From contig CP032931.1 in the NCBI GenBank assembly GCA_003666485.1, positions 2,046,001-2,110,000 of the forward strand: DNA of 64,000 bases. Direction: 5' to 3'. This stretch comes from Levilactobacillus brevis (lineage in GTDB: Bacteria > Bacillota > Bacilli > Lactobacillales > Lactobacillaceae). Shown here in pieces: positions 18,683 through 28,696 of the stretch. Each line of letters opens with the position of its first letter. Position 1 is the first letter of the stretch. The notes under the pieces are model-generated. The model worked only from the letters and a program-made list of their open reading frames with translations, did no database searches and was not told the origin of the DNA. The position numbers were made by a program, and so were the translations under genes.

Positions 18683-19216
18683 AAGATGGATTCTCACGCA
18701 TAAGCTGGTCTGAATCAACCTCGCAGCATTTAGCGAATTTCTGCTTCGAAAGCAACAAGTCTATCTAAAACAGTAGAGAAAATGGTAAAATGGAATTCGT
18801 TAATTGGAATTCCATTTTATCTTTTTTCTTTCTAAAACGAGTAATGGTAAAATCATGCATTTCGAAAATCGAAAGAAAAAGGTTGATTCTGAATTCTTTA
18901 TGGGCTATTACCACTATTCTTTCTGATCTAAATCAGACGCAAGAGAAACGGAAGGCCGATTCTGAGCCGAGTCAACATCAGCCTGCGTAAACACGGCCAA
19001 CAAAAATACGGCCTTAAGTGGACTAGAATGCAGTCCCACACAGCTTTCGGTATATTCATATTTCAATCCTAACGGGCAATTGAGAGCTTCGCTGAAGACA
19101 CTGGAATTAGAATTTGCCGTAATTCATACAGGACACAGGGCACAAAATGGGCACATTCTAGTGAATTTAAATTTTCGACACGCTACAAACGTTGATATAA
19201 CAAAGGAGAGAGCACT
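18683..19216. other. Gene-poor stretch before rbgA
   Basis: No convincing gene. It holds a perfect terminator-like hairpin (AAAATGGAATT 18787-18797 with AATTCCATTTT 18808-18818, then TTTATCTTTTTT). A frame at 18790-18990 starts inside that hairpin and looks spurious. The right edge provides the AAGGAG ribosome binding site of rbgA. Base use is AT-rich as in the ABC genes. Confidence 0.6.
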
Positions 19217-20080
19217 ATGGCAACTATTCAATGGTTCCCAGGTCACATGGCCAAGGCCATTCGGCAGATGGAGGAAAATATTCACCTGGTCGACATTGTT
19301 TTTGAATTAGTCGATGCGCGGATTCCCGCCGCATCCCGCAATCCCGAGGTCAAGCGGATTGCTAAGGACAAGCCACATTTGATCATCATGACTAAGAAAG
19401 ACCTGGCCGATCCGCAACAGACCGCCGCATGGCTGACCTACTACCGGTCCCAACAGCAGCCGGCTATTGCCATCGATTCCCGGGCCAACGTCACCCCCAA
19501 GCAGATCACCAAGATTGCGATGGGTATTTTAGCTGACAAGCTGGCCGCCGAGAAGGCCAAGGGCCTCAAAGAACGGCCAATGCGTGCCATGACTGTTGGT
19601 GTGCCTAACGTGGGGAAGTCCACACTGCTCAATCACTTGGTCCAACGCAAGGCCGCCCAAGTCGGCGATACCCCCGGGGTCACCAAGGGACAACAGTGGT
19701 TACATTCCAGTAAACATTTGGAATTGCTCGACACGCCAGGTATCTTGTGGCCCAAGTTCAAGGACCAAGAGACTGCTCAAAAGTTAGCACTGACCGGTGC
19801 CATCAAAGAAAAGCTCTACGCCAGCGATGACGTGGCGTTGTTTGCCTTGAACTTCTTCCGGCAGTACCACCGCGACGCCTTGATCGACCGCTACCACTTG
19901 GCTGACGGCGACCTCGACTTGAGCGACGTGGATCTCTTACTCAAAATCACCCAAAAGGTTGGCATGCGCGACGATTACGAACGGGCCAGCGAGCGCGTCA
20001 TCCTCGATGCCCGACGCAAGAAGATGGGGGGCTTCACCCTGGACCGCGCACCTCAAGCTGAGGCGACTCCCCATGACTAA
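19217..20080 (+). CDS. rbgA: Ribosome biogenesis GTPase RbgA (YlqF)
   Basis: Circularly permuted GTPase of 287 residues needed for late 50S assembly. The permuted order is visible: TKKDL (G4) near residue 60 comes before GVPNVGKST (P-loop, about 128) and DTPG (G3, about 175). N-terminal [11 protein letters not shown] is typical. Good AAGGAG site precedes the ATG. Its end overlaps the start of rnhB, a common lactobacillus pairing. Confidence 0.95.
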   Translation: MATIQWFPGHMAKAIRQMEENIHLVDIVFELVDARIPAASRNPEVKRIAKDKPHLIIMTKKDLADPQQTAAWLTYYRSQQQPAIAIDSRANVTPKQITKIAMGILADKLAAEKAKGLKERPMRAMTVGVPNVGKSTLLNHLVQRKAAQVGDTPGVTKGQQWLHSSKHLELLDTPGILWPKFKDQETAQKLALTGAIKEKLYASDDVALFALNFFRQYHRDALIDRYHLADGDLDLSDVDLLLKITQKVGMRDDYERASERVILDARRKKMGGFTLDRAPQAEATPHD

Positions 20081-20846
20081 GGCACCCAGTCTAGCCAGTT
20101 TAAAAGCCGACCTTGCAAACGTCACCACGGTCGACGACCCCCGTTTAGCGTCTTTAGCCGCCGATTCGCGGAAGGGGGCCCAATTACTCCTGACCCAGAT
20201 CAAACGCCGGCTAGCAAAGGCTGAGGCGGCAGAACGGGACTTTCAACACCGTTTGCACTACGAACGCCAATTCTGGCAACAGGGGAAATTGGTCGCCGGC
20301 ATTGATGAAGTGGGGCGTGGCCCATTAGCTGGACCCGTTGTCACCAGCGCAGTCATCTTACCCGAGAGCTTTGACATCCCCCTGGTCAACGATTCCAAAC
20401 AGCTGACCCCCAAGGAACGCGAGCGCCTGTACCCCTTGATCTTAGCCCAGGCGACCGCCGTCAGCATTGGTGTCGGTAGTCCGCAATTGATTGACCAGAT
20501 CAACATTTATCAAGCCACCCGCGTCGCCATGCAGCGGGCGGTGCTGGGCCTGGGGGTCGCCCCGCAACAGCTGATCGTCGACGCCATGCAGATTCCGGTT
20601 AACCTGCCACAGACGCGGTTGATCAAGGGCGATGCCAAATCGGCCAGTGTGGCGGCGGCCAGTATCGTGGCCAAGGTCTACCGCGACCATTTGATGGCTA
20701 CCTATGACCAACTGTACCCAGGCTACGGCTTTGCGCAAAACGCCGGTTACGGGACCGCTGAACACTTGGCGGGCTTGGCTGACAGGGGCGTCACCCCGAT
20801 TCACCGCAAAACTTTTTCACCGGTTCAAAAAATAATCAACGCTTAA
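20073..20846 (+). CDS. rnhB: Ribonuclease HII
   Basis: Removes ribonucleotides and RNA from RNA-DNA hybrids. 257 residues from the ATG at 20073, which overlaps the rbgA stop (translational coupling). The catalytic core starts with [15 protein letters not shown] (Asp-Glu pair), followed by [11 protein letters not shown] and DAMQIP, with [18 protein letters not shown]. An N-terminal extension of about 70 residues before the core is normal for Firmicute RNase HII. The frame is open further upstream inside rbgA, which I disregard. Confidence 0.95.
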   Translation: MTKAPSLASLKADLANVTTVDDPRLASLAADSRKGAQLLLTQIKRRLAKAEAAERDFQHRLHYERQFWQQGKLVAGIDEVGRGPLAGPVVTSAVILPESFDIPLVNDSKQLTPKERERLYPLILAQATAVSIGVGSPQLIDQINIYQATRVAMQRAVLGLGVAPQQLIVDAMQIPVNLPQTRLIKGDAKSASVAAASIVAKVYRDHLMATYDQLYPGYGFAQNAGYGTAEHLAGLADRGVTPIHRKTFSPVQKIINA

Positions 20847-20886
20847 TCACGGAGTTGACCCTAAAAGGGCAAAGGAGGTTGCAGAC

Positions 20887-21780
20887 TTGCAACTGACACT
20901 TCGTGATTTTTTCATGCGTTTACCACTACTCTCCGGCATCGGCCTACAGACGACCACGGCCTGCTGGCATTGGCTTGAGCAACATAACGACCTAACCGCG
21001 GTGACCCCGGCTATTTTAGACCAGTTGTGCTTGGAAATGGCCATCCCCGCCAACCGGACCGCCGCGCTCCAGACACAACTCTTCTCGGCGGCCGTCACGC
21101 AGCGACTCCAGACCAACCTGACCCACAGTGGATGTCTCACCATCGCCGACGCGGCCTATCCGGTAGCTTTGAAGGAGACTTACGCGCCGCCCGTGGCGTT
21201 ATTTTTTCTCGGCGACTTACGTTTACTACAAGTCCCGCTACTAGCGGTCGTTGGCTCCCGGCAGCCTAGTACCTACGCCTTACATGCCATGCGCCTGCTA
21301 TTGCCGCGGGTGGTCCAACACCACATCGGCATCGTCTCTGGGTTAGCGCAGGGCGTCGACACCTTGGCACATCAGGTGGCCTTGGCCTATCGTGGACCGA
21401 CCATCGCCGTCATCGGCACCGGGCTGGATCATTGCTACCCCGCGGCCAACCGCGACCTAATGGCCGAGCTGACCCAGCACCATTTGGTCCTATCCGAATA
21501 CCCCTGGGGGACTAGCGGGGCCCGTCACCATTTTCCGGAGCGCAACCGCATCATTGCCGGGCTAACCACCAGTACTTTAGTGGTTGAGGCCGCCCATCAT
21601 TCGGGGAGCCTGATCACCGCGAACATTGCCCTGCAAGAAAATCGTAATGTTTTGGCAATTCCGGGGCGCGTCGACAGTCCAAACTCGGTTGGTACCAACG
21701 AATTGATCCTTGCCGGTGCCAAACCGATCTTGCAGCCGGAACATATAATAGAAGAAGTTTTAGTTGACAAGCTGCCCTAA
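20887..21780 (+). CDS. dprA: DNA processing protein DprA
   Basis: Single-strand DNA and RecA-loading protein used in natural transformation, 297 residues. The Rossmann-like core shows VVGSRQPS, VSGLAQGVDTLAH, GTGLDHCYPAAN, GARHHFPERNRIIAGL and GSLITANIALQ. The start is TTG at 20887 behind AAAGGAGG. It lacks a clear C-terminal winged-helix extension, as is usual in Firmicutes. Located between rnhB and topA, the standard order. Confidence 0.95.
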   Translation: MQLTLRDFFMRLPLLSGIGLQTTTACWHWLEQHNDLTAVTPAILDQLCLEMAIPANRTAALQTQLFSAAVTQRLQTNLTHSGCLTIADAAYPVALKETYAPPVALFFLGDLRLLQVPLLAVVGSRQPSTYALHAMRLLLPRVVQHHIGIVSGLAQGVDTLAHQVALAYRGPTIAVIGTGLDHCYPAANRDLMAELTQHHLVLSEYPWGTSGARHHFPERNRIIAGLTTSTLVVEAAHHSGSLITANIALQENRNVLAIPGRVDSPNSVGTNELILAGAKPILQPEHIIEEVLVDKLP

Positions 21781-21793
21781 GTTGAAATAAGAT
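21764..21793 (+). promoter_or_regulatory. Promoter of topA
   Basis: TTGACA (21764-21769), 18 bases, TAAGAT (21788-21793), overlapping the last codons of dprA. The 120-base leader contains a GC-rich hairpin region at about 21851-21895 without a T-tract. Confidence 0.6.
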
Positions 21794-21913
21794 GTGGGAG
21801 ATTATAGTGAAAAAATTAGCGAACTACTGGTTCGTCGTAAAAATTAAATCGACGGCGGCCGAATCCCCGATATTTGGGGGCCGGCTGGTCGTCAAATGAG
21901 GGAGTAATGTGAG

Positions 21914-24025
21914 TTGCCGACGAAAGCAAAAACCAAAGCGCCAGCCAAAAAGCGGCGTAAACCACAAAAAAAGTTAGTCATCGTGGAATCACCGGCCAAG
22001 GCCAAGACGATTGAAAAATATTTAGGCCGCACCTACAAAGTGATGCCTAGTCTGGGTCACGTACGGGATCTACCGAAAAGTTCGATGGGGGTCGACACGG
22101 AGAACCACTACGATCCGCACTACATTTCCATCCGTGGTAAGGGTGACGTCATCAAGGGCCTGCGTTCAGAGGCCAAGAAGGCCAAAGCCGTCTACCTGGC
22201 ATCTGACCCCGACCGTGAAGGGGAATCCATTGCCTGGCATTTGGCCCACGTCTTAAACCTAGACGTAACTGACAAGAACCGGGTCACGTTTAACGAAATT
22301 ACCAAGGACGCCGTCAAGGAAGCCTTTAAGACGCCACGGACCATCGACATGGATCTGGTCAACGCCCAACAGGCGCGGCGGATCTTAGACCGGTTGGTGG
22401 GCTATTCCATCTCGCCATTACTTTGGAAAAAGGTCAAGAAGGGCCTGAGCGCCGGCCGGGTCCAATCCATTGCCTTGTCCTTGATCATTCAACGAGAAAA
22501 GGAAATTAAGGCCTTCATCCCCGAGGAATACTGGACTATTGACGCTGACTTCAAGAAGGCCCGCCACGCATTCAAGGCCAGCTTCTATGGCCTCAACGGC
22601 AAGAAGGCCGGGTTGAAGGACAACGCGGCTGTGCAAGACGTCTTGGGCAAGCTGGACCGCAAGGGTAAATTTGACATCACCAACGTGGTACGTAAGGAAC
22701 GTAAGCGCTCGCCACAACCACCATTTACCACCAGTTCCATGCAACAAGACGCCAACCGGAAGCTGAACTTCCGGACACGGAAGACCATGATGGCCGCCCA
22801 ACAGCTTTATGAAGGGATCAACCTGGGCAAGGAAGGGACGCAAGGGCTAATCACCTATATGCGGACCGACTCCACGCGGATCTCAAGCATTGCCAAGCAC
22901 GAAGCATCAACGTTCTTACACGAAAAGTACGGTGCCGAATACGCAGCAACGAAGCCCATCAAGGGCAAGTTGCCAGAAGGGGCCCAAGATGCCCACGAAG
23001 CCATCCGGCCAACCTCTGTGTTCCGGACGCCCGCGAGCTTAAAGGACCGGTTAAACCGCGACCAATTCCGGTTGTACCAATTGATCTGGAACCGGTTTGT
23101 GGCCAGTCAAATGACCAACGCCATCATGGATACCATGGCCGTGACGCTGGAACAAAACGGCGTGACATTCCGGGCCAACGGTTCCAAGATGAAGTTCGAT
23201 GGGTTCTTGAAGATCTATAACGACAGTAAGGAAAAGGATAACCTGTTGCCTGACCTAGAAATCGGCGACCAAGTCAACTTGGCCAAGACCGATCCGGCCC
23301 AACACTTTACCCAGCCGCCTGCACGGTATTCCGAAGCCAACCTGATCAAGGCGCTGGAAGAAAACGGTGTGGGTCGGCCATCGACCTATGCGCCAACGCT
23401 GGATACGATTCAACGGCGCTACTACGTCAAGTTGGTCGGGCGGCGGTTTGAACCGACTGAGCTGGGCGAAATCGTTGATGGCATCATTAATGAATACTTC
23501 CCTGACGTGGTCAACGTTGACTTCACGGCCAACTTGGAACACGAGTTGGACGGTATCGAAGAGGGCAAGCAGGATTGGGTCAAGGTCATTGACACCTTCT
23601 ACAAGCCATTCTCGACCGAAGTCGCTCACGCGGAAGACGCCATCGAAAAGATTCAGATTCGCGACGAACCCGCCGGCTTTGACTGTGACATCTGTGGCGC
23701 ACCCATGGTCATCAAGATGGGCCGCTACGGCAAGTTCTACGCCTGCTCCCGGTTCCCAGATTGCCGCAACACCAAGCCAATCGTGAAGGAAATCGGCGTG
23801 ACCTGCCCGGTTTGTCACAAGGGTGAGGTCATCGAACGCAAGTCCAAGAAGAACCGGATCTTCTACGGCTGTTCACGCTATCCCGATTGTGACTTTGTTT
23901 CATGGGACAAGCCAGTCGGCCGTGATTGCCCGAAGGACGGCCATTACTTGGTCGCCAAGAAGATTCGTGGCGGCGTGCAAATCGTCTGCCCGAACGGCGA
24001 TTACGAAGAAGCACCACAAAAATAA
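21914..24025 (+). CDS. topA: DNA topoisomerase I
   Basis: Type IA topoisomerase of 703 residues that relaxes negative supercoils. The Toprim domain carries [18 protein letters not shown] and [15 protein letters not shown]; the catalytic tyrosine lies in [12 protein letters not shown] (about residue 315). Two zinc-ribbon units with CDICGAP...CSRFPDC and CPVCHKG...CSRYPDC follow near the C-terminus. The N-terminus is a basic Lys-rich tail. Start TTG at 21914 with GGGAG nine bases before. In Bacillus trmFO usually follows; here xerC follows instead. Confidence 0.96.
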   Translation: MPTKAKTKAPAKKRRKPQKKLVIVESPAKAKTIEKYLGRTYKVMPSLGHVRDLPKSSMGVDTENHYDPHYISIRGKGDVIKGLRSEAKKAKAVYLASDPDREGESIAWHLAHVLNLDVTDKNRVTFNEITKDAVKEAFKTPRTIDMDLVNAQQARRILDRLVGYSISPLLWKKVKKGLSAGRVQSIALSLIIQREKEIKAFIPEEYWTIDADFKKARHAFKASFYGLNGKKAGLKDNAAVQDVLGKLDRKGKFDITNVVRKERKRSPQPPFTTSSMQQDANRKLNFRTRKTMMAAQQLYEGINLGKEGTQGLITYMRTDSTRISSIAKHEASTFLHEKYGAEYAATKPIKGKLPEGAQDAHEAIRPTSVFRTPASLKDRLNRDQFRLYQLIWNRFVASQMTNAIMDTMAVTLEQNGVTFRANGSKMKFDGFLKIYNDSKEKDNLLPDLEIGDQVNLAKTDPAQHFTQPPARYSEANLIKALEENGVGRPSTYAPTLDTIQRRYYVKLVGRRFEPTELGEIVDGIINEYFPDVVNVDFTANLEHELDGIEEGKQDWVKVIDTFYKPFSTEVAHAEDAIEKIQIRDEPAGFDCDICGAPMVIKMGRYGKFYACSRFPDCRNTKPIVKEIGVTCPVCHKGEVIERKSKKNRIFYGCSRYPDCDFVSWDKPVGRDCPKDGHYLVAKKIRGGVQIVCPNGDYEEAPQK

Positions 24026-24033
24026 AACTTATC

Positions 24034-24093
24034 AGCAAAACAGGTTTGCGCGGTCATCGTTGGATGGCTGGGCAAACCTGTTTGCTGTTTTCA
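24034..24093 (+). terminator. Terminator after topA
   Basis: AGCAAAACAGGTTTGC pairs with GCAAACCTGTTTGCT across a loop of about 22 bases, ending TGTTTTC. Confidence 0.65.
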
Positions 24094-24106
24094 GAAATCG
24101 GGGCTT

Positions 24107-24203
24107 GGCCGGTCGCCTTGCCGGTCAGAGCACGGCCGCAACCGCTTTTTAGGCGCAACCTAATCTGCCCACCATGCTTCGACGACCGGTAAGGCGGCCA
24201 GCC
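24107..24203 (+). repeat. Dispersed palindromic element, partial copy C
   Basis: A 16-bp inverted repeat (24111-24126 with 24184-24199, 14 matches) encloses a stretch (24130-24180: CGGCCGCAACCGCTTTTTAG... CTGCCCACC) that aligns with part of the element at 60430-60625. The terminal signature CGGTAAGGCGGCCAGC is shared by all three copies in the window. Lies between topA and xerC. Confidence 0.6.
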
Positions 24204-24233
24204 TCGACCAGTCCACAATATTTGATGAGTTAG

Positions 24234-24262
24234 TTGTGTTTTTTCGGTCCGTTTGCTAGCAT
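24234..24262 (+). promoter_or_regulatory. Candidate xerC promoter
   Basis: TTGTGT (24234-24239), 17 bases, TAGCAT (24257-24262) with an upstream TGC. Confidence 0.5.
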
Positions 24263-24290
24263 TGAGAACAGGTACAAAGGAGGGATTCAC

Positions 24291-25226
24291 GTGGACGCAG
24301 CGATTACAGCGTTTATGACGTATCTAAGCGGTGAGCGGCAGTATTCTCCGGAAACGGTCAAGGCCTATCGTGAAGACCTCGAGGAGTTTACGCAGTTTTT
24401 GGCCAATAACGGCGGCACCAAAGCCTGGACGGCCATTGACCAGTTGGACGTGGAGGTCTACCTCAGCGAGTTGTACGACCGCCACTATGCGCGGACGACC
24501 ATTGCCCGCAAGCTGTCCACGTTGCGATCACTGTATAGCTTCTTGATGAGTAACGGCCAGGCCAAGGATGATCCCTTTGCCTACGTTCAGCTCAAGCACC
24601 ACCAGAATCATTTGCCACGCTTCTTTTATGAGCGGGAAATGACCGCGCTGTTTGCGGCTGCGGCGGCCAATCCCAATGACCAACTTGCCACCCGGGACTC
24701 GGCCTTGCTGGAAGTCTTGTATGGCACCGGCATCCGGGTCAGCGAGTGCGTGAACTTGACGCTGCCAGACATTGACTTTGACAACCGCATCATGCTGATT
24801 CACGGGAAGGGCAACAAGGAACGCTATGTGCCGTTTGGCCATTACGCCAGTGACGCCTTGCAACAGTACTTTACCGCTGCCAGGACGCCACTGCTGGCGA
24901 AATACCAGCTGACCCACACCTACGTGTTCGTTAATCACCGCGGGCAACAGTTAACACCAGCGGGGGTGACCTACCTGTTGAATCAGATCATCAAGCGCAG
25001 CACGTTGACCACGGATATCCATCCCCACATGCTGCGGCACACCTTTGCCACGCACCTCTTGAATCACGGCGCTGACTTGCGGTCAGTTCAGGAACTCCTG
25101 GGCCACAGCAGTCTGTCGACCACCCAAATTTACACCCACGTGACCCGCGAACATCTGCAACGGGACTACCGCCAGTTTTTCCCGCGGGCAACCGAAGATA
25201 AAACGAAACGCAACCCAACATCGTAA
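24291..25226 (+). CDS. xerC: Tyrosine recombinase XerC (CodV)
   Basis: Site-specific recombinase of 311 residues that with XerD resolves chromosome dimers at dif. N-terminal SAM-like core-binding domain ([12 protein letters not shown]...) and catalytic domain with GTGIRVSE (Arg), GKGNKER (Lys), [12 protein letters not shown] (His-Arg), [16 protein letters not shown] (His and nucleophile Tyr): all catalytic residues present. GTG start at 24291 behind AAAGGAGGG. Order topA-xerC-hslV-hslU is the classic Firmicute cluster, here without trmFO and codY. Confidence 0.94.
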   Translation: MDAAITAFMTYLSGERQYSPETVKAYREDLEEFTQFLANNGGTKAWTAIDQLDVEVYLSELYDRHYARTTIARKLSTLRSLYSFLMSNGQAKDDPFAYVQLKHHQNHLPRFFYEREMTALFAAAAANPNDQLATRDSALLEVLYGTGIRVSECVNLTLPDIDFDNRIMLIHGKGNKERYVPFGHYASDALQQYFTAARTPLLAKYQLTHTYVFVNHRGQQLTPAGVTYLLNQIIKRSTLTTDIHPHMLRHTFATHLLNHGADLRSVQELLGHSSLSTTQIYTHVTREHLQRDYRQFFPRATEDKTKRNPTS

Positions 25227-25242
25227 GGAGAATGATGAAATT

Positions 25243-25785
25243 ATGCCAGTAAAATTTGAAGCCACGACCATCTGTGCAGTTCGGCACAACGGTCATAACG
25301 CCATGGCCGGCGACGGTCAAGTCACCATGGGCGAAAAGGTCATCATGAAAGGGACCGCCCACAAGATTCGGCGGATCTACAACAACCAAGTCGTTGTTGG
25401 CTTTGCCGGGAGTGTGGCCGACGCCTTTAATTTGGAAGAAAAATTCGAAGCCCAACTCAACGAATACAGCGGGAACCTGCAACGGGCTGCCGTTGAACTC
25501 GCCAAACAGTGGCGTTCCGACCAGGCTTTACAAAAGCTTGAAGCCTTACTGATTGTCATGGACAAGGACGAAATGCTGCTGGTCTCCGGTTCCGGTGAAG
25601 TGATTGCCCCCGATGACGACATCTTAGCCATCGGTTCTGGTGGGAACTTCGCGTTAGCCGCTGCCACGGCCTTGCACCACCACGCCACGGACATGAGCGC
25701 CAAGGAAATTGCCGAAAGCGCCATCCACATTGCTGGGGGCATCGACATCTTTACCAACGAAAACGTCATTTCAGAAGAACTTTAA
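25243..25785 (+). CDS. hslV: ATP-dependent protease subunit HslV (ClpQ)
   Basis: Proteolytic subunit of 180 residues of the HslUV proteasome-like protease. The sequence [17 protein letters not shown] shows a short propeptide before [10 protein letters not shown], so the mature N-terminal nucleophile would be Thr. Conserved [10 protein letters not shown] and [11 protein letters not shown] are present. Lies 17 bases before hslU with a GGAGGA site, one operon with xerC. Confidence 0.96.
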   Translation: MPVKFEATTICAVRHNGHNAMAGDGQVTMGEKVIMKGTAHKIRRIYNNQVVVGFAGSVADAFNLEEKFEAQLNEYSGNLQRAAVELAKQWRSDQALQKLEALLIVMDKDEMLLVSGSGEVIAPDDDILAIGSGGNFALAAATALHHHATDMSAKEIAESAIHIAGGIDIFTNENVISEEL

Positions 25786-25802
25786 TCGAACGGAGGAATC
25801 CT

Positions 25803-27215
25803 ATGGACGCCATTAATAAAACGCCTAAAGAAATCGTCGGCTTACTTGATCAATACGTGATCGGCCAAGACGACGCCAAGAAAGCCATTGCGATTGCCCT
25901 GCGCAACCGTTACCGCCGCATGCAACTCGATGCCGCGATGCAAGAAGAAATCTCACCAAAGAACATGCTGATGATCGGACCGACTGGGGTCGGGAAGACG
26001 GAAATCGCCCGTCGGTTGGCTAAGATCGTGCACGCACCCTTTACCAAGGTCGAAGCCAGCAAGTTCACCGAAGTTGGCTACGTTGGTCGTGATGTAGAAT
26101 CCATGGTCCGCGATCTGGTCGAAGTGTCCGTGAACATGGAAAAACAGGACCAATTTAAAAACGTCCGTAACGACGCGATTCAAGCGGCCAACAAACGATT
26201 AGTCAAACTGCTGGCACCAGCGAAGAAGAAGGAAAACAAGAACAACAACGACTTCGCCAACATGATGAACATGTTCACGCAGATGCAAAACGGCCAGACG
26301 CCGACTGCACCAAGCGACACCGAAGAAGTTACTGACGAGATCCGCAACGAACGGCTTTCGATTGCCGACCAACTGGACAAGGGCTTGCTAGAAAACCACA
26401 TGGTCGAAATCGAAATGGATGATCCACAACAAGCCAACGCCACGGACAACAACATGATGGGCCAAATGGGCATCGACTTGAACGACACCCTGGGCGCCAT
26501 CATGCCCAAGAAGCGTATCAAGCGGACCGTCACGGTAACGGAAGCGCGCGAAATCTTGGTCGCTGAAGAATCCGAAAAGCTGGTCAACAACGCCGACATC
26601 AACCACGATGCCATCAAGCGTGCCGAAAATACCGGGATCATCTTCCTGGACGAAATTGATAAGATTGCTAAGGGCAGTAGCCAAAATAGCGGCGACGTTT
26701 CCCGTGAAGGGGTCCAACGCGATATCTTACCAATCGTCGAAGGAACCCAGGTCAAGACCAAGTACGGGTCGATCGACACCGACCACATCCTATTCATCGC
26801 GGCCGGGGCCTTCGCAGAATCCAAGCCAAGCGACCTGATTGCTGAATTGCAAGGGCGTTTTCCAATTCGGGTCGAGTTAAACGATCTGAGCAAGGAAGAC
26901 TTCGTGCGGATCTTAACGGAACCCAACAACGCGCTGATCAAGCAATACATTGCCTTGATTGGGACGGACAACGTCAAGGTGACCTTCACCATGGAAGCCA
27001 TCGAACGCATTGCTGAACTGGCCTTTGAATTGAACCACGAGAACCAAAACATTGGCGCACGGCGGTTACAGACGGTCTTGGAAAAGCTCCTGGAAGACCT
27101 GCTGTACGAAGGCCCTGACATGGGGTCTGGTGACGTGACGATCACCGAAAACTACGTCAACGATAAGATTGGCGATATCGTTCAAAACAAGGATTTATCA
27201 CGCTACATCCTATAA
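25803..27215 (+). CDS. hslU: ATP-dependent protease ATPase subunit HslU (ClpY)
   Basis: AAA+ unfoldase of 470 residues that feeds HslV. Walker A MIGPTGVGKTEIARRL near residue 60, pore motif region GYVGRDVES, a variable I-domain (about 120-240, with Asn/Gln/Met-rich DFANMMNMFTQMQNG), Walker B GIIFLDEIDKIA and the C-terminal tail ending DLSRYIL, which inserts into HslV. Full length. Confidence 0.97.
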   Translation: MDAINKTPKEIVGLLDQYVIGQDDAKKAIAIALRNRYRRMQLDAAMQEEISPKNMLMIGPTGVGKTEIARRLAKIVHAPFTKVEASKFTEVGYVGRDVESMVRDLVEVSVNMEKQDQFKNVRNDAIQAANKRLVKLLAPAKKKENKNNNDFANMMNMFTQMQNGQTPTAPSDTEEVTDEIRNERLSIADQLDKGLLENHMVEIEMDDPQQANATDNNMMGQMGIDLNDTLGAIMPKKRIKRTVTVTEAREILVAEESEKLVNNADINHDAIKRAENTGIIFLDEIDKIAKGSSQNSGDVSREGVQRDILPIVEGTQVKTKYGSIDTDHILFIAAGAFAESKPSDLIAELQGRFPIRVELNDLSKEDFVRILTEPNNALIKQYIALIGTDNVKVTFTMEAIERIAELAFELNHENQNIGARRLQTVLEKLLEDLLYEGPDMGSGDVTITENYVNDKIGDIVQNKDLSRYIL

Positions 27216-27225
27216 ATGATTCGCG

Positions 27226-27255
27226 GGACCGAGACGATTTGTCTTGGTCCTTTTT
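27226..27255 (+). terminator. Terminator after hslU
   Basis: GGACCGAGAC (27226-27235) pairs with GTCTTGGTCC (27241-27250), then TTTTT. A candidate promoter for the next gene (TATGAT at 27268-27273) follows. Confidence 0.85.
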
Positions 27256-27344
27256 GGTGAATTAGGGTATGATAGAGGAAATGGCCTAGACAACTTGAGA
27301 ATTGTCTGACCCAGAATTTTCTGTAAAAGTTGGAGGCACGGCAA

Positions 27345-28220
27345 ATGTTAACGTTAAAAAATGACTATCTCACAGTCCAAATCAACTCATTGGGCGCAGA
27401 ACTCAGCAGTGTAAAGGACAATGACAGTGGTATGGAATACATGTGGCAGGCGAACAAAGCCTACTGGGGCCGTCACGCACCGCTACTGTTTCCCATCGTC
27501 GGCCGCTTACAGGACAATCAGTACCGCCTCAACGGCACGACGTATCACATGACGCAACACGGCTTCGCCCGCGACCGTGAATTCACGGTGTTGGACCAGA
27601 CGGCAACCAGCGTGACCTTACAGCTGACCGCTGACGACCAGACCAAGGCGCTGTTTCCATCTGACTTCGTCTTGACGGTGCACTATGCCTTAGAGGACCA
27701 CCAGCTACAATTTGCGGCGACCGTTGATAATCCCGCAGAGACGCCGTTGACCTTCTCATTTGGCGCCCATCCCGGCTTCAACGTGCCACTGGGCGATCCA
27801 ACCGCCGACTTCAGCGATTATCAAGTCACCGTGTCACCCAAGAAGGTCTACCAACGCGTGCCGTTAGTGGGGCCGTACAGTGATACCCAACACAGCGTAC
27901 CCATGGATCTCACCCAACCCATGGTCTTGGACCACGATTTATTCGACCACGACGCCAAGGTCTTGACCCTGGACAACCAGGAAACGACGCTGATGCTAAG
28001 CAGTGGCGTCAACGACCACGGTGTTGCTTTAACGCTCAGCGCACCATACGTGGGCATCTGGTCACCATATCCCAAGCAAGCGCCATTCGTGTGCTTCGAA
28101 CCTTGGTGGGGACTAGCTGACGACGTCGAGGCGACCGGTGATCTGGAGACCAAGGTGGCTATCCACCAGCTGGCCGCCCACGACAGTTTCCAGGCAAGTT
28201 ATCAGATTACTTATTTCTGA
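27345..28220 (+). CDS. Aldose 1-epimerase family protein (LacX-like)
   Basis: Protein of 291 residues with the galactose-mutarotase-like beta fold, of the LacX/YphB subgroup: EYMWQANKAYWGRHAPLLFPIVG near the N-terminus, HGFARDREF with the conserved His, FGAHPGFNVPL with the second His, and CFEPWWGLADD near the end. Likely interconverts sugar anomers or a phosphorylated sugar form. ATG at 27345 behind TTGGAGG. Single gene with its own promoter. Confidence 0.88.
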   Translation: MLTLKNDYLTVQINSLGAELSSVKDNDSGMEYMWQANKAYWGRHAPLLFPIVGRLQDNQYRLNGTTYHMTQHGFARDREFTVLDQTATSVTLQLTADDQTKALFPSDFVLTVHYALEDHQLQFAATVDNPAETPLTFSFGAHPGFNVPLGDPTADFSDYQVTVSPKKVYQRVPLVGPYSDTQHSVPMDLTQPMVLDHDLFDHDAKVLTLDNQETTLMLSSGVNDHGVALTLSAPYVGIWSPYPKQAPFVCFEPWWGLADDVEATGDLETKVAIHQLAAHDSFQASYQITYF

Positions 28221-28261
28221 TGATACTAGAGCTTACAGGGATAAAATTAGTCTTTGAATGT

Positions 28262-28455
28262 CATGCGATCGGTGCTGGTCGCCTTACCGTTCGCCAAATT
28301 TGGACCGTGACGCTGTGGGAAGGACCGGTCGAAGCCAAAAGTCGGTCTTCAACCTCGCTTCGAGCCGAAAATCACGTCTCGAAGACGCCAGTTTCCAAGC
28401 AAATCACTTGAAAACTCCCACGGCTGAGTCCAAATTTAGCTCACTCTCGGCTACG
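28262..28455 (-). repeat. Dispersed palindromic element, copy B
   Basis: On the minus strand this roughly 190-bp stretch aligns along its length with 60430-60625. Outer arms GTCCAAATTTAGC (28428-28440) and GCCAAATTTGGAC (28293-28305) pair; internal hairpins GGCGTCTTCGAGACG and GAAGACC..GGCTTC are retained with changes on both sides of stems. The stretch 28221-28630 contains no credible gene. Confidence 0.7.
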
Positions 28456-28630
28456 TGACAGGTTGTCCACTAATGTAGATGTACGTTGCTATTTCAGTGA
28501 TTTTCCTGTAAATTTTGCGGGTAATCTCTGACAGCCGCAGATGGCGGTGTGGATTCATTTAATGTTCACAATCCTTGTCAGCTGAGTATTATCAGGTGTT
28601 TTTGTACTTGCAAGCTTTAATTATCTAACC

Positions 28631-28667
28631 AAAAGGGCTCCCAACGACCTATAGTCATTGAGAGCCC
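28631..28667 (-). terminator. Terminator of plsY
   Basis: GGGCTC (28635-28640) and GAGCCC (28662-28667) close a stem of about 12 pairs; on the minus strand it ends in TTTTGG. Confidence 0.75.
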
Positions 28668-28696
28668 TCGGTGTCTCTAAATTTTAAAAATAAGTG

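Noticed and set aside
18790-18990. A 66-codon frame upstream of rbgA
   Set aside because: Starts inside a terminator hairpin and has no ribosome binding site or family resemblance.
19195-19200. TATAAC just before rbgA as a promoter
   Set aside because: The transcript would start inside the ribosome binding site, leaving no usable leader.
28220-28458. Two overlapping open frames of 63 and 66 codons after the epimerase gene
   Set aside because: They lie inside the palindromic repeat element, lack ribosome binding sites, and their translations are by-products of the repeat.
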